A DNA stretch of 35,900 nucleotides from Erysipelotrichaceae bacterium (GTDB lineage Bacteria; Bacillota_I; Bacilli_A; RF39; UBA660), in NCBI GenBank assembly GCA_022772985.1, contig JALEZJ010000029.1, positions 1-35,900 on the forward strand, given 5' to 3'. The position numbers were made by a program, and so were the translations under genes. The notes beneath the pieces are model-generated. The model was not told the origin of the DNA and did not search any database. It saw only the letters and a program-made list of their open reading frames with translations. This document shows, one piece after another, positions 28,150 to 35,900 of the stretch (positions within the stretch are counted from its first letter, which is position 1; each line of letters opens with the position of its first letter).

Positions 28150-29113
28150 TAAAGTAAGTATTATTATACCTGTTTATAATGTTGAAAAATATATAGATAG
28201 GTGTATTAAAAGTATATTAGATCAAACTTTTAAAGAATTGGAAATTATATTAGTTAATGATGGAAGCAGTGATAATAGTTTAAAAATATTAAGAAAATAT
28301 GAAAAGGAAAATAAAAATATTCATGTGTTTGACCAAAAAAACTCTGGCCCTGCTATTGCTAGAAATAATGGTATGAAACAAGTTAAAACAAAGTATTTAA
28401 TGTTTATTGATTCAGATGATTATATTGATTCTGATTATGTCGAGACATATTATAATGCAATTAAGGATACTGATTATGATGTGGTAATGGGCGGTTTTAG
28501 AAAAACAGATGGAAATAAAGTTTCCTTTACAAGAAGTTTGGATAATGGTGAATTTTCTAAATATGTTGTTACTGGACCTGTTTCTAAAATATATCGGACT
28601 AGTTTTCTCCAGAAACATGATATTTCTTATTTAGATACTAATAGTAGTGAAGATATTTATTTTAGTTTAAAGGTAATTCATTGCAATGCAAAAATAAAGA
28701 CTATTGACTATGTTGGATATAATTATTATGATAATTTAAAATCTTTATCTAATACTCAACATAAAGGATTTAAACAGGAGATAAAGATTTTAGAATTACT
28801 GGATGAAATTAATTATAGAGATGGTCTTAATGTGGAGTTGAATCAATATTTCATAATTCGGTATTGTGTTTGGTATTTATTGTATTCTGGAAAAAATGCT
28901 ACTGCTGATCAATTTATGTTTGAATATAATAAATTATTTCATTGGTTAAGTGATAATATTTCTAATTATAAAAAAAATAGATATATTAAAATAAATGGTC
29001 CTAAGGGTGAAATTCCTAAAATAGGTAATATTATTTTTGCTTTTATGCTATTACATAAAGTGAAGTTGGTAAAATTATTTTCAAAAATATATTGTAATGG
29101 TAAAGGTGAATGA
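28136..29113 (+). CDS. GT2-family glycosyltransferase
   Basis: 'VSIIIPVYNVEKYIDRCIKSILDQTFKELEIILVNDGSSDNS', 'MFIDSDDYI'. Confidence 0.92.
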   Translation: MIKNDKVSIIIPVYNVEKYIDRCIKSILDQTFKELEIILVNDGSSDNSLKILRKYEKENKNIHVFDQKNSGPAIARNNGMKQVKTKYLMFIDSDDYIDSDYVETYYNAIKDTDYDVVMGGFRKTDGNKVSFTRSLDNGEFSKYVVTGPVSKIYRTSFLQKHDISYLDTNSSEDIYFSLKVIHCNAKIKTIDYVGYNYYDNLKSLSNTQHKGFKQEIKILELLDEINYRDGLNVELNQYFIIRYCVWYLLYSGKNATADQFMFEYNKLFHWLSDNISNYKKNRYIKINGPKGEIPKIGNIIFAFMLLHKVKLVKLFSKIYCNGKGE

Positions 29114-29129
29114 TAATTGGAGGTTAGTT

Positions 29130-29906
29130 ATGAAGAAAAAGAAAGATGATGTAAAAATTTATATAGCAGTACATAAGAAATGTAGTTTACCTAATATAGA
29201 GGGCTATATTCCTTTGCAAGTTGGTAAAGAAGGAAAGACTGATTTAGGATTTATTGGTGATAATACGGGAGATAATATTTCTAGTAAGAATCCAAATTAT
29301 TGTGAGTTAACTGGAATGTATTGGATGTATAAGAACGTGAAGTGTAATATTATTGGTCTTGTTCATTATAGAAGGTATTTTTTTAAGGGAATGTTTCAAC
29401 ATAAGATGAGTGATATTATTAGTTGTGATGAGATAAAGAATATTCTTCAGGAATATGATGTAATTGTTCCTAAAAAATTTTTGGTAAGAGAAAAAAGTAA
29501 TTATGAAAACTATAAAAAATTAGAACATATTGAAGATTTAGAGACATGTAGAGATGTTATATCCGAATTAACACCAGAATATTTGGATAGTTTTGATTTG
29601 GCTTGTAAGAAAAGATATTTTTATCCATATAATATGTGTATCCTAAAAAAGCAACAATTTGATAGTTATGCAGAATGGTTATTTAAAATTTTATTTGAAG
29701 TTGAGAAAAGAGTTGATATCACTAATTATAGTGATTATGATAAAAGAATTTTTGGCTTTTTAAGTGAGAGATTATTCAATGTTTGGCTTTTAAAAAATAA
29801 TAATTTGAAAGTTAAGGAAATGTATGTTTATAATATTGAAAATAGTATATTGAAACAGGTAGCTATAGATTTAGTTAAGAATGTGTTAATTAGAAATAAA
29901 AATTGA
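29130..29906 (+). CDS. DUF4422-family protein (predicted glycosyltransferase); start reassigned to ATG 29130
   Basis: 'IYIAVHKKCSLP', 'YCELTGMYWMYKNVKCNIIGLVHYRRYFF'; RBS TTGGAGG. Confidence 0.82.
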   Translation: MKKKKDDVKIYIAVHKKCSLPNIEGYIPLQVGKEGKTDLGFIGDNTGDNISSKNPNYCELTGMYWMYKNVKCNIIGLVHYRRYFFKGMFQHKMSDIISCDEIKNILQEYDVIVPKKFLVREKSNYENYKKLEHIEDLETCRDVISELTPEYLDSFDLACKKRYFYPYNMCILKKQQFDSYAEWLFKILFEVEKRVDITNYSDYDKRIFGFLSERLFNVWLLKNNNLKVKEMYVYNIENSILKQVAIDLVKNVLIRNKN

Positions 29907-29993
29907 GATATGTATAGTTTTCTAGTTTGTTAGATTTATTGTTAATATAATTATATTAATTTTTATTAAAAATTAAGGATGATATGATTACTT

Positions 29994-30037
29994 TTATGTG
30001 TGTCTTGCACTAAATGAAGGGAATGGTGCTTTTTATG
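29994..30037 (+). promoter_or_regulatory. Leader sequence copy B shared with 24491-24538
   Basis: See copy A; an extended -10-like TGATATGAT lies just upstream (29980-29988). Confidence 0.6.
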
Positions 30038-32938
30038 GCAAGAAAGAGTATTGCAAAAAATTATATATATAACTTGATTTATCAGATGTTAGTTATAGTA
30101 TTACCGTTAATTACAACGCCATATTTATCAAGAGTATTAGGTTCTGATGGAATTGGTACTTTTAGTTATACAATGTCTATTGTTACTTTTTTTATTCTTT
30201 TTGGTTCTATGGGAGTTTCTTTATATGGGCAGAGAACTATTGCCTATACTTCTGGTGATAAAAAAGAGAGTAGTAAAAAATTCTTTGAATTAGTTATTAT
30301 AAAAACTATAACTTTATTTATTTCAATGATTGTATTTTATTTTTGTTTTGCAATTAGAGGAAACAATATTTTATATTATAAGATTTTATTAATTGAAATA
30401 GTTGCAAATATTTTTGATATTAGTTGGTTTTTTCAAGGTAAAGAAGATTTTGATAAATTAGTTGTCAGAAACTTAATTGTAAAATTATTGTGTTTAATTT
30501 TGATTTTTACTTGTGTTAAGTCTAGGCAAGATTTATGGATTTATTTTTTGATTTATGTTAGTGCTGATTTATTAGGTAATTTATCTATGTGGTTATATTT
30601 ACCAAAGTATTTGGTAAAAGTTAGTATGAAAGAATTAAATTATATTCCTCATATTATCCCTATGATTTTGTTGTTTTTGCCACAAATTGCTATTCAAATT
30701 TATACTGTACTAGATAAAACTATGATTGGTGTTTTAACTAGTAATATGTCAGAGGTTGGTTATTATGAGCAAGCTCAGAAAATAGTGAAAGCTGCTTTGT
30801 TAGTTTTAACTTCTTTGCAAACTGTTATGAATTCAAGAGTTGCTATTGCTTATGCAAAACATGATTATAATGAGATAAAGGGTTATTTAGAAAATTCAAT
30901 AAAATTTGTCTGGTTTTTAGGTATTGCAATGTTAGGTGGAATTATAGGAATATCTAGCGGATTAGTTTATTGGTATTATGGAGAAGGTTTTGACAAGATT
31001 GAGCTTATTTTAATAGCTACTGCTCCCATTATTATGGCGATAGGATTTAATAGTATTTTTGGTGTTCAATATTTAGTACAAGTTAATAAGACTAAAGAAT
31101 TTACTATTTCTGTTGTAGTTGGGGCAAGCCTTAATTTTGTTTTAAATTTATTTTTAATTCCAATTTTTGGTGGATTAGGAGCTGCTTTTGCTTCAGTAGT
31201 ATCAGAGGTTACAATTGCAATTATTCAATATAGATATTTAAAAAAAGATTTTAATGATCTTTCGTTTTTGAAAAGTAGTTTTAAGCCTATATTGGCTGGA
31301 ATTTTGATGTTTATAGTAGTAAAATTTTTGGATATTAATATGAGTAAAAGTGTTTTTTCTACTTTAATTCAAATTTTTATTGGGGCTATTATTTATTTGT
31401 TGGTATTAATTTGTTTACGTTTTAAATTTTTATTTGATATTATTGATCAAATATTAGGCTTTTTGAAAAGTAAAGGAGGTATTCAGAAAGTGAGTAGCCA
31501 AAAAAAGAAAGTTTTACTTTATAATTGGGTTCAATTTGATAAGAAAGAGGGGGGTGGAGTAACTGTATATATTGATAATATTATTAGTGATTTAAAAAAT
31601 AATGAAAATATAGATTTATATTTTATTAGTTCTGGAACGAATTATAATTTGTTTAGTAAAAAAATTAAGATTAAAAAAACTAAAAACAAATATGGTAATT
31701 TAGTGAAAAGTTATACAATATATAATTCTCCTGTTATGATTGCATATAATCAATTTAGTAGAGTAGATATTTATAATGAAGATCAAAAGATGGTAGAAGT
31801 ATTTAATCAATTTATAGAAAAATATGGGGAATTTGATATTATACATTTTAATAATTTAGAAGGATTGTCACTTAATGTTTTAAAATTAAAAGAAAAGTAT
31901 CCTAAAACGAAATTTATTTATTCAATGCATAATTATTTTCCAGTTTGTCCTAATGTTTTTTTGTGGCAACATAATAAAGAAAACTGTAAAAATTATAGAG
32001 ATGGTAAAGCATGTTGCAATTGTGTTATTAGTGATTATGAGCAAGCTAGAAGAATGTTAAAAATTAAGACTTTGTTAGAAAAGTTTAGGATTAATTTACA
32101 AGCTAAATGGATTAAAAATTTGTATAATAAATTAAAGAAAAATTCTAATGAAGGTAAAAATGAAATTTTGGCAGTTACTAAACCTTTAAATAAATGTAAA
32201 GCTAATGATTATAAAAAATTTAGAGAGCAAAATGTAAAATATTTAAATAAATATGTGGATGATATTTTATGTGTTTCTAGAAGAGTAAAAGAGATTGCGA
32301 TTCATTATGGAATTAAGAAAGAGAAATGTCATGTTTCTTATATTGGTACGAAATTTGCAAATCACTTGCAAAGGCAAGATATTGATATTCATTGTCCTAA
32401 ATTTAATTTAATCTATTTGGGGTATATGAACCCAATGAAAGGTTTTGACTTTTTAATAGAGGCATTGGATGGATTAGATAAAAAAATAGCTATGAATGTT
32501 AATTTATATTTGGTTTGTCGAAATGATCCTAACTATAATATAGAGGAAATAAAGAATAGGTTAGATGAAAAATTTGCTTCTGTTACTTATTTGGATGGTT
32601 ATAGCCATGATACGTTATCTAGTTTATTAAAAGGAAAACATTTAGGAGTAATTCCTGTTGTTTGGGAGGATAATTTACCGCAAGTTGCGATTGAAGTTAC
32701 TTCTTTTGGAGTTCCAATTTTAGCCAGTGATTTAGGTGGAGCTAGCGAACTTTGTGATAATACTGATTTTAAGTTTAAAGGTGGAGATGTAAGAGATTTT
32801 CAAAAAAAATTAACAAACATCATAGAAAATAGAGAAAAATTACAAGAATTTTGGGATTTTTATAATAAGCCAACAACAATGGAACAGCATTTGGAAGAAT
32901 TGTATCAATATTATGGAATGAAGGAGAAAAAGAAATGA
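30035..32938 (+). CDS. Wzx-type flippase (N-terminal ~485 aa) fused in frame to a GT4 glycosyltransferase (C-terminal ~480 aa); start reassigned to ATG 30035
   Basis: N-part 'KNYIYNLIYQMLVIVLPLITTPYLSRVLGSDGIGTFSYTMSIV'; C-part 'MHNYFPVCPNVFLW...CKNYRDGKACCNC' and 'EVTSFGVPILASDLGGASELC'. Confidence 0.88.
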   Translation: MARKSIAKNYIYNLIYQMLVIVLPLITTPYLSRVLGSDGIGTFSYTMSIVTFFILFGSMGVSLYGQRTIAYTSGDKKESSKKFFELVIIKTITLFISMIVFYFCFAIRGNNILYYKILLIEIVANIFDISWFFQGKEDFDKLVVRNLIVKLLCLILIFTCVKSRQDLWIYFLIYVSADLLGNLSMWLYLPKYLVKVSMKELNYIPHIIPMILLFLPQIAIQIYTVLDKTMIGVLTSNMSEVGYYEQAQKIVKAALLVLTSLQTVMNSRVAIAYAKHDYNEIKGYLENSIKFVWFLGIAMLGGIIGISSGLVYWYYGEGFDKIELILIATAPIIMAIGFNSIFGVQYLVQVNKTKEFTISVVVGASLNFVLNLFLIPIFGGLGAAFASVVSEVTIAIIQYRYLKKDFNDLSFLKSSFKPILAGILMFIVVKFLDINMSKSVFSTLIQIFIGAIIYLLVLICLRFKFLFDIIDQILGFLKSKGGIQKVSSQKKKVLLYNWVQFDKKEGGGVTVYIDNIISDLKNNENIDLYFISSGTNYNLFSKKIKIKKTKNKYGNLVKSYTIYNSPVMIAYNQFSRVDIYNEDQKMVEVFNQFIEKYGEFDIIHFNNLEGLSLNVLKLKEKYPKTKFIYSMHNYFPVCPNVFLWQHNKENCKNYRDGKACCNCVISDYEQARRMLKIKTLLEKFRINLQAKWIKNLYNKLKKNSNEGKNEILAVTKPLNKCKANDYKKFREQNVKYLNKYVDDILCVSRRVKEIAIHYGIKKEKCHVSYIGTKFANHLQRQDIDIHCPKFNLIYLGYMNPMKGFDFLIEALDGLDKKIAMNVNLYLVCRNDPNYNIEEIKNRLDEKFASVTYLDGYSHDTLSSLLKGKHLGVIPVVWEDNLPQVAIEVTSFGVPILASDLGGASELCDNTDFKFKGGDVRDFQKKLTNIIENREKLQEFWDFYNKPTTMEQHLEELYQYYGMKEKKK
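31490..32938 (+). CDS. Candidate internally initiated GT4 glycosyltransferase nested in the fusion ORF (GTG start)
   Basis: AAAGGAGGT at 31472-31480, 9 nt before in-frame GTG 31490, at the domain boundary. Confidence 0.6.
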   Translation: MSSQKKKVLLYNWVQFDKKEGGGVTVYIDNIISDLKNNENIDLYFISSGTNYNLFSKKIKIKKTKNKYGNLVKSYTIYNSPVMIAYNQFSRVDIYNEDQKMVEVFNQFIEKYGEFDIIHFNNLEGLSLNVLKLKEKYPKTKFIYSMHNYFPVCPNVFLWQHNKENCKNYRDGKACCNCVISDYEQARRMLKIKTLLEKFRINLQAKWIKNLYNKLKKNSNEGKNEILAVTKPLNKCKANDYKKFREQNVKYLNKYVDDILCVSRRVKEIAIHYGIKKEKCHVSYIGTKFANHLQRQDIDIHCPKFNLIYLGYMNPMKGFDFLIEALDGLDKKIAMNVNLYLVCRNDPNYNIEEIKNRLDEKFASVTYLDGYSHDTLSSLLKGKHLGVIPVVWEDNLPQVAIEVTSFGVPILASDLGGASELCDNTDFKFKGGDVRDFQKKLTNIIENREKLQEFWDFYNKPTTMEQHLEELYQYYGMKEKKK

Positions 32939-34047
32939 GAAAAAAGTATGATTATTTAATTGTAGGAGCTGGATTATTTGGTGCAACATTTGCACATGAG
33001 ATGACTAAAAGAGGAAAAAAGTGTTTAGTGATTGATCGAAGAAGTCATATAGGTGGAAATATTTATTGTGAAAATATTAAGGGGATTCATGTTCATAAGT
33101 ATGGAGCACATATTTTTCATACCAGTAATAAAGAAATTTGGAATTATGTCAATCAATTTGCAGAATTTAATCATTATGTGAATTCTCCAATTGCAAATTA
33201 TAAGGGTGAGATTTATAACTTACCGTTTAATATGAATACATTTAGTAAGTTATGGAATATTTCAAAACCAAGTGAAGCACAGGAGATTATAGAAGAGCAG
33301 AGAAAAGAATTAAAAGGAAAAGAACCAGAAAATCTAGAAGAGCAAGCAATTTCTTTGGTAGGACGAGATATTTATCAAAAATTAATTAAAGAATATACTG
33401 AAAAACAGTGGGGAAGAGATTGCACAGAATTACCTTCATTTATTATTAAAAGATTACCTGTTCGATTTACTTATAATAATAATTATTTTAATGATAGATA
33501 TCAAGGAATTCCTATGGGTGGCTATAATGTTATTATAGAAAAGATGTTAAGTGATTGTGATGTAGAATTAGAAGTAGATTATTTAAAAGAAAAGGATAAG
33601 TATCAGGATTTAGCAGATAAAGTATTATATACTGGTATGATTGATGAATATTTTGATTACAAGTTAGGTACTTTAGAATATCGAACTTTGAAATTTGAAA
33701 CTGAAGTATTAGAAGATGTTTCTAATTATCAAGGAAATGCGGTTGTTAATTATACTAGTCATGATGTAGACTATACTAGAATTATTGAACATAAGCATTT
33801 TGAATTTGGAGAGCAAAAAGATACAGTTATTACGAAAGAATATTCAGGTGATTGGAAAGTTGGAGATGAGGCTTATTATCCAGTTAATGACGATGTAAAT
33901 ACAAAATTATTTAAAGAATATCAAGAGTTATCTAAGAGTGAGGAAAATGTTATCTTTGGTGGAAGACTTGGTCATTATAAATATTATGATATGGATAAAG
34001 TAATTGAGGCTGCATTAGAACTGGTTCATCAAGAAACAGGAGAATAG
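32935..34047 (+). CDS. glf: UDP-galactopyranose mutase
   Basis: 'YDYLIVGAGLFGATFAHEMTKRGKKCLVIDRRSHIGGNIY', 'GIHVHKYGAHIFHT', 'FNMNTFSKLW', 'PMGGYNVIIEKML'. Confidence 0.97.
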   Translation: MRKKYDYLIVGAGLFGATFAHEMTKRGKKCLVIDRRSHIGGNIYCENIKGIHVHKYGAHIFHTSNKEIWNYVNQFAEFNHYVNSPIANYKGEIYNLPFNMNTFSKLWNISKPSEAQEIIEEQRKELKGKEPENLEEQAISLVGRDIYQKLIKEYTEKQWGRDCTELPSFIIKRLPVRFTYNNNYFNDRYQGIPMGGYNVIIEKMLSDCDVELEVDYLKEKDKYQDLADKVLYTGMIDEYFDYKLGTLEYRTLKFETEVLEDVSNYQGNAVVNYTSHDVDYTRIIEHKHFEFGEQKDTVITKEYSGDWKVGDEAYYPVNDDVNTKLFKEYQELSKSEENVIFGGRLGHYKYYDMDKVIEAALELVHQETGE

Positions 34048-34048
34048 G

Positions 34049-34870
34049 ATGAAAAAGGAAAATGTAATTCATACTTTTGTGGTGCTTGCTTATAAGGAAA
34101 GTCCTTATTTAGAAGAATGTATTAAGTCTGTATTAAATCAAAGTTATAAAAGTAGGGTTGTGATTGCTACTACGACAGATAATGAATTTATTAGAAAACT
34201 TGCAAAGAATTATAAATTGGAAGTCATAGTTGGAAAACACACTTCTATTGGAGGAGATTTTGATTTTGCAGTCCAAACTGGAACAACACCACTTGTGACG
34301 GTTGCGCATCAAGATGATTTATATGATTTTGATTATGCAAAAACAGTAGTGGATCAATACTTAAAGTATTCTGATGCTACTATTCTATTTACAGATTATT
34401 ATGAGATTCGAAATGGAGAAAAAACATTAAGTAATCTTAATCTAAAAATAAAGAGGATTCTTCTTAGTCCTTTACGTTCAAAGAAGTTGGCAAAGTATGC
34501 TTTTATTAAGAGGTTTGCTTTAAGATTTGGAAATAGTATCAGTTGTCCTGCAGTTACTTTTGTGAAAAATAATTGTCCAAAAGAAATTTTTACTTCTCCT
34601 TATCAATGTAATGTAGATTGGTTTGCTTGGGAGCGTTTGAGTAAATTAAAGGGAAGATTTGTTTTTTGTAGTAAAAAATTAATGGGTCATAGAATATCAG
34701 AAGAGTCTACTACTACGGATATTATTAGACAAGGAATTCGTACCAAAGAAGATTATGAAATCTATTGTAAGTTTTGGCCTAAATGGGTTGCAAAAATATT
34801 GACAGGATTATATAAAAGTAGTGAGAAATCTAATTGTATTGAAAAGGAAAAGAATAAATATGAGAAGTAA
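34049..34870 (+). CDS. GT2-like glycosyltransferase
   Basis: 'FVVLAYKESPYLEECIKSVLNQSYKSRVVIATTT', 'VTVAHQDDLYDFDYAKTVV'. Confidence 0.83.
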   Translation: MKKENVIHTFVVLAYKESPYLEECIKSVLNQSYKSRVVIATTTDNEFIRKLAKNYKLEVIVGKHTSIGGDFDFAVQTGTTPLVTVAHQDDLYDFDYAKTVVDQYLKYSDATILFTDYYEIRNGEKTLSNLNLKIKRILLSPLRSKKLAKYAFIKRFALRFGNSISCPAVTFVKNNCPKEIFTSPYQCNVDWFAWERLSKLKGRFVFCSKKLMGHRISEESTTTDIIRQGIRTKEDYEIYCKFWPKWVAKILTGLYKSSEKSNCIEKEKNKYEK

Positions 34871-35333
34871 AAAGGAAGATCAAATTAGAAATTTTAGCAC
34901 TAGTTTTGTGAAAGGTGCATTGAAAATACTTCACTGGAATGTTACTGAAAAGACAGAACATTTGTTAGTACAAATATTTAATTTTGGAATAGTTGGAGTA
35001 GTAGCAACTCTAATTGATTTTATCTTTTTATATTTCTTTAAAGAGTTGTGTCACTTTCATGTAGTTATTGCCAACACTTTATCATTTATTATTTCAGTTC
35101 TTTATAACTATTGGGCTAGTCTTACTTTTGTGTTTGATGTAAATCCAGAAAAAAGTAAGAAGAAAAACTTTGTTATCTTTATGATATGCAGTGCCATTGG
35201 ACTTTTATTAAATGATTTTATTGTATGGGTAGTTACAGATAAATTTGGGATTTATTATTTGATATCTAAAGTAATTGCAACGATTGTTGTGATGGTATTT
35301 AATTTTGTAACAAGAAAGAAATTTTTGGAATGA
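34860..35333 (+). CDS. GtrA-like membrane protein; start reassigned to ATG 34860
   Basis: Four TMs, 'FNFGIVGVVATLIDFIFLYFFKEL', 'ISVLYNYWASLTFVF', 'KVIATIVVMVFNFVTRKKFLE'. Confidence 0.88.
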   Translation: MRSKKEDQIRNFSTSFVKGALKILHWNVTEKTEHLLVQIFNFGIVGVVATLIDFIFLYFFKELCHFHVVIANTLSFIISVLYNYWASLTFVFDVNPEKSKKKNFVIFMICSAIGLLLNDFIVWVVTDKFGIYYLISKVIATIVVMVFNFVTRKKFLE

Positions 35334-35343
35334 GGGATATATT

Positions 35344-35900
35344 ATGAAAATATTAGTAACAGGTGGATGTGGCTATATTGGAAGTCATACTTGTGTAGAA
35401 TTATTAGAACATGGTTATGAAGTAATTGTTGTTGATAATTTAGTGAATTCTAAAAAAGATGTCATTGATAAAATAAAAGAAATTACTGGGAAAAGTGTTA
35501 TTTTCTATGAAGGTAATGTTCAAGATGAAAAATTTTTGGTAAGTATTTTTAAGGAACATAAAATTGATGCTGTGATTCATTTTGCTGGTTTAAAGGCAGT
35601 AGGAGAATCTGTTCAGAAACCACTTCTATATTATCAAAATAATTTGGATAGTACTTTGGTATTATTAAAAGTAATGGAACAGTTTGATGTTAAAAAAATC
35701 ATATTTAGTAGTAGTGCTACAGTGTATGGTAGTCAGAATAAAGTTCCTTTTAAAGAAAGTGATCCAGTTGGTGGAACAACAAATCCATATGGTACTAGTA
35801 AATTATTTATCGAGCATATTTTAGAGGATTTAGTAGTTGCTGATCCAGAATTTCATGTAGTAATATTAAGATATTTTAATCCAATTGGGGCTCACAAGAG
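35344..35900 (+). CDS. galE: UDP-glucose 4-epimerase, truncated by the window end (absent from the ORF track)
   Basis: Own translation 'MKILVTGGCGYIGSHTCVELLEHGYEVIVVDNL...HFAGLKAVGESVQKPLLYYQNN...SSSATVYG...NPYGTSK...LRYFNPIGAHK'. Confidence 0.95.
   Translation, partial: MKILVTGGCGYIGSHTCVELLEHGYEVIVVDNLVNSKKDVIDKIKEITGKSVIFYEGNVQDEKFLVSIFKEHKIDAVIHFAGLKAVGESVQKPLLYYQNNLDSTLVLLKVMEQFDVKKIIFSSSATVYGSQNKVPFKESDPVGGTTNPYGTSKLFIEHILEDLVVADPEFHVVILRYFNPIGAHK

Noticed and set aside
28412-28618. Antisense ORF (68 aa)
   Set aside because: Shadow of the GT2 gene; no RBS or motif.
1-35900. CRISPR array, transposase/IS ends, tRNA genes or phage genes
   Set aside because: No regularly spaced short repeats, no transposase or integrase motifs, and no tRNA cloverleaf recognised by eye; the only sizeable repeats are the GH25 coding repeats and the 19-bp tandem duplication.

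Overview
AT-rich, standard-code (many genes end in TGA) Firmicutes/Bacilli-like window in which every supported gene is on the + strand. Left end (1-3.9 kb): thioredoxin, then a short dcw-type block (rsmH, an FtsL-like small membrane protein, a class B PBP with PASTA domains) ending in a strong intrinsic hairpin. After an unusually large 0.55 kb non-coding gap, the rest (4.4-35.9 kb) is one large cell-surface polysaccharide locus: a TagO/WecA-type initiating transferase, rmlA-D-B-C (dTDP-L-rhamnose), an aminotransferase/GNAT/ATP-grasp sugar-modification triad, a secreted GH25 lysozyme-like protein with 124-aa super-repeats, several glycosyltransferases, a Wzm/Wzt ABC exporter, DUF2142 and other GT-C-like membrane proteins, GtrB/DPM-like transferases, DUF2304, DUF4422, a Wzx flippase joined in frame to a GT4 glycosyltransferase, UDP-galactopyranose mutase, a GtrA-like protein and a truncated galE. 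Main observations: the flippase-GT4 fusion contains a strong internal Shine-Dalgarno plus GTG start at the domain boundary; a 12-codon in-frame ORF with a good RBS has a TAG that abuts the aminotransferase ATG; two internal promoters share the same TTGACT-N18-(TGN)TATAMT layout; a leader sequence recurs before two distant genes; and both ABC-type and flippase-type export genes are present. No tRNA, rRNA, CRISPR array or transposase was seen. All family names come from motif recognition by eye; no database search was run.
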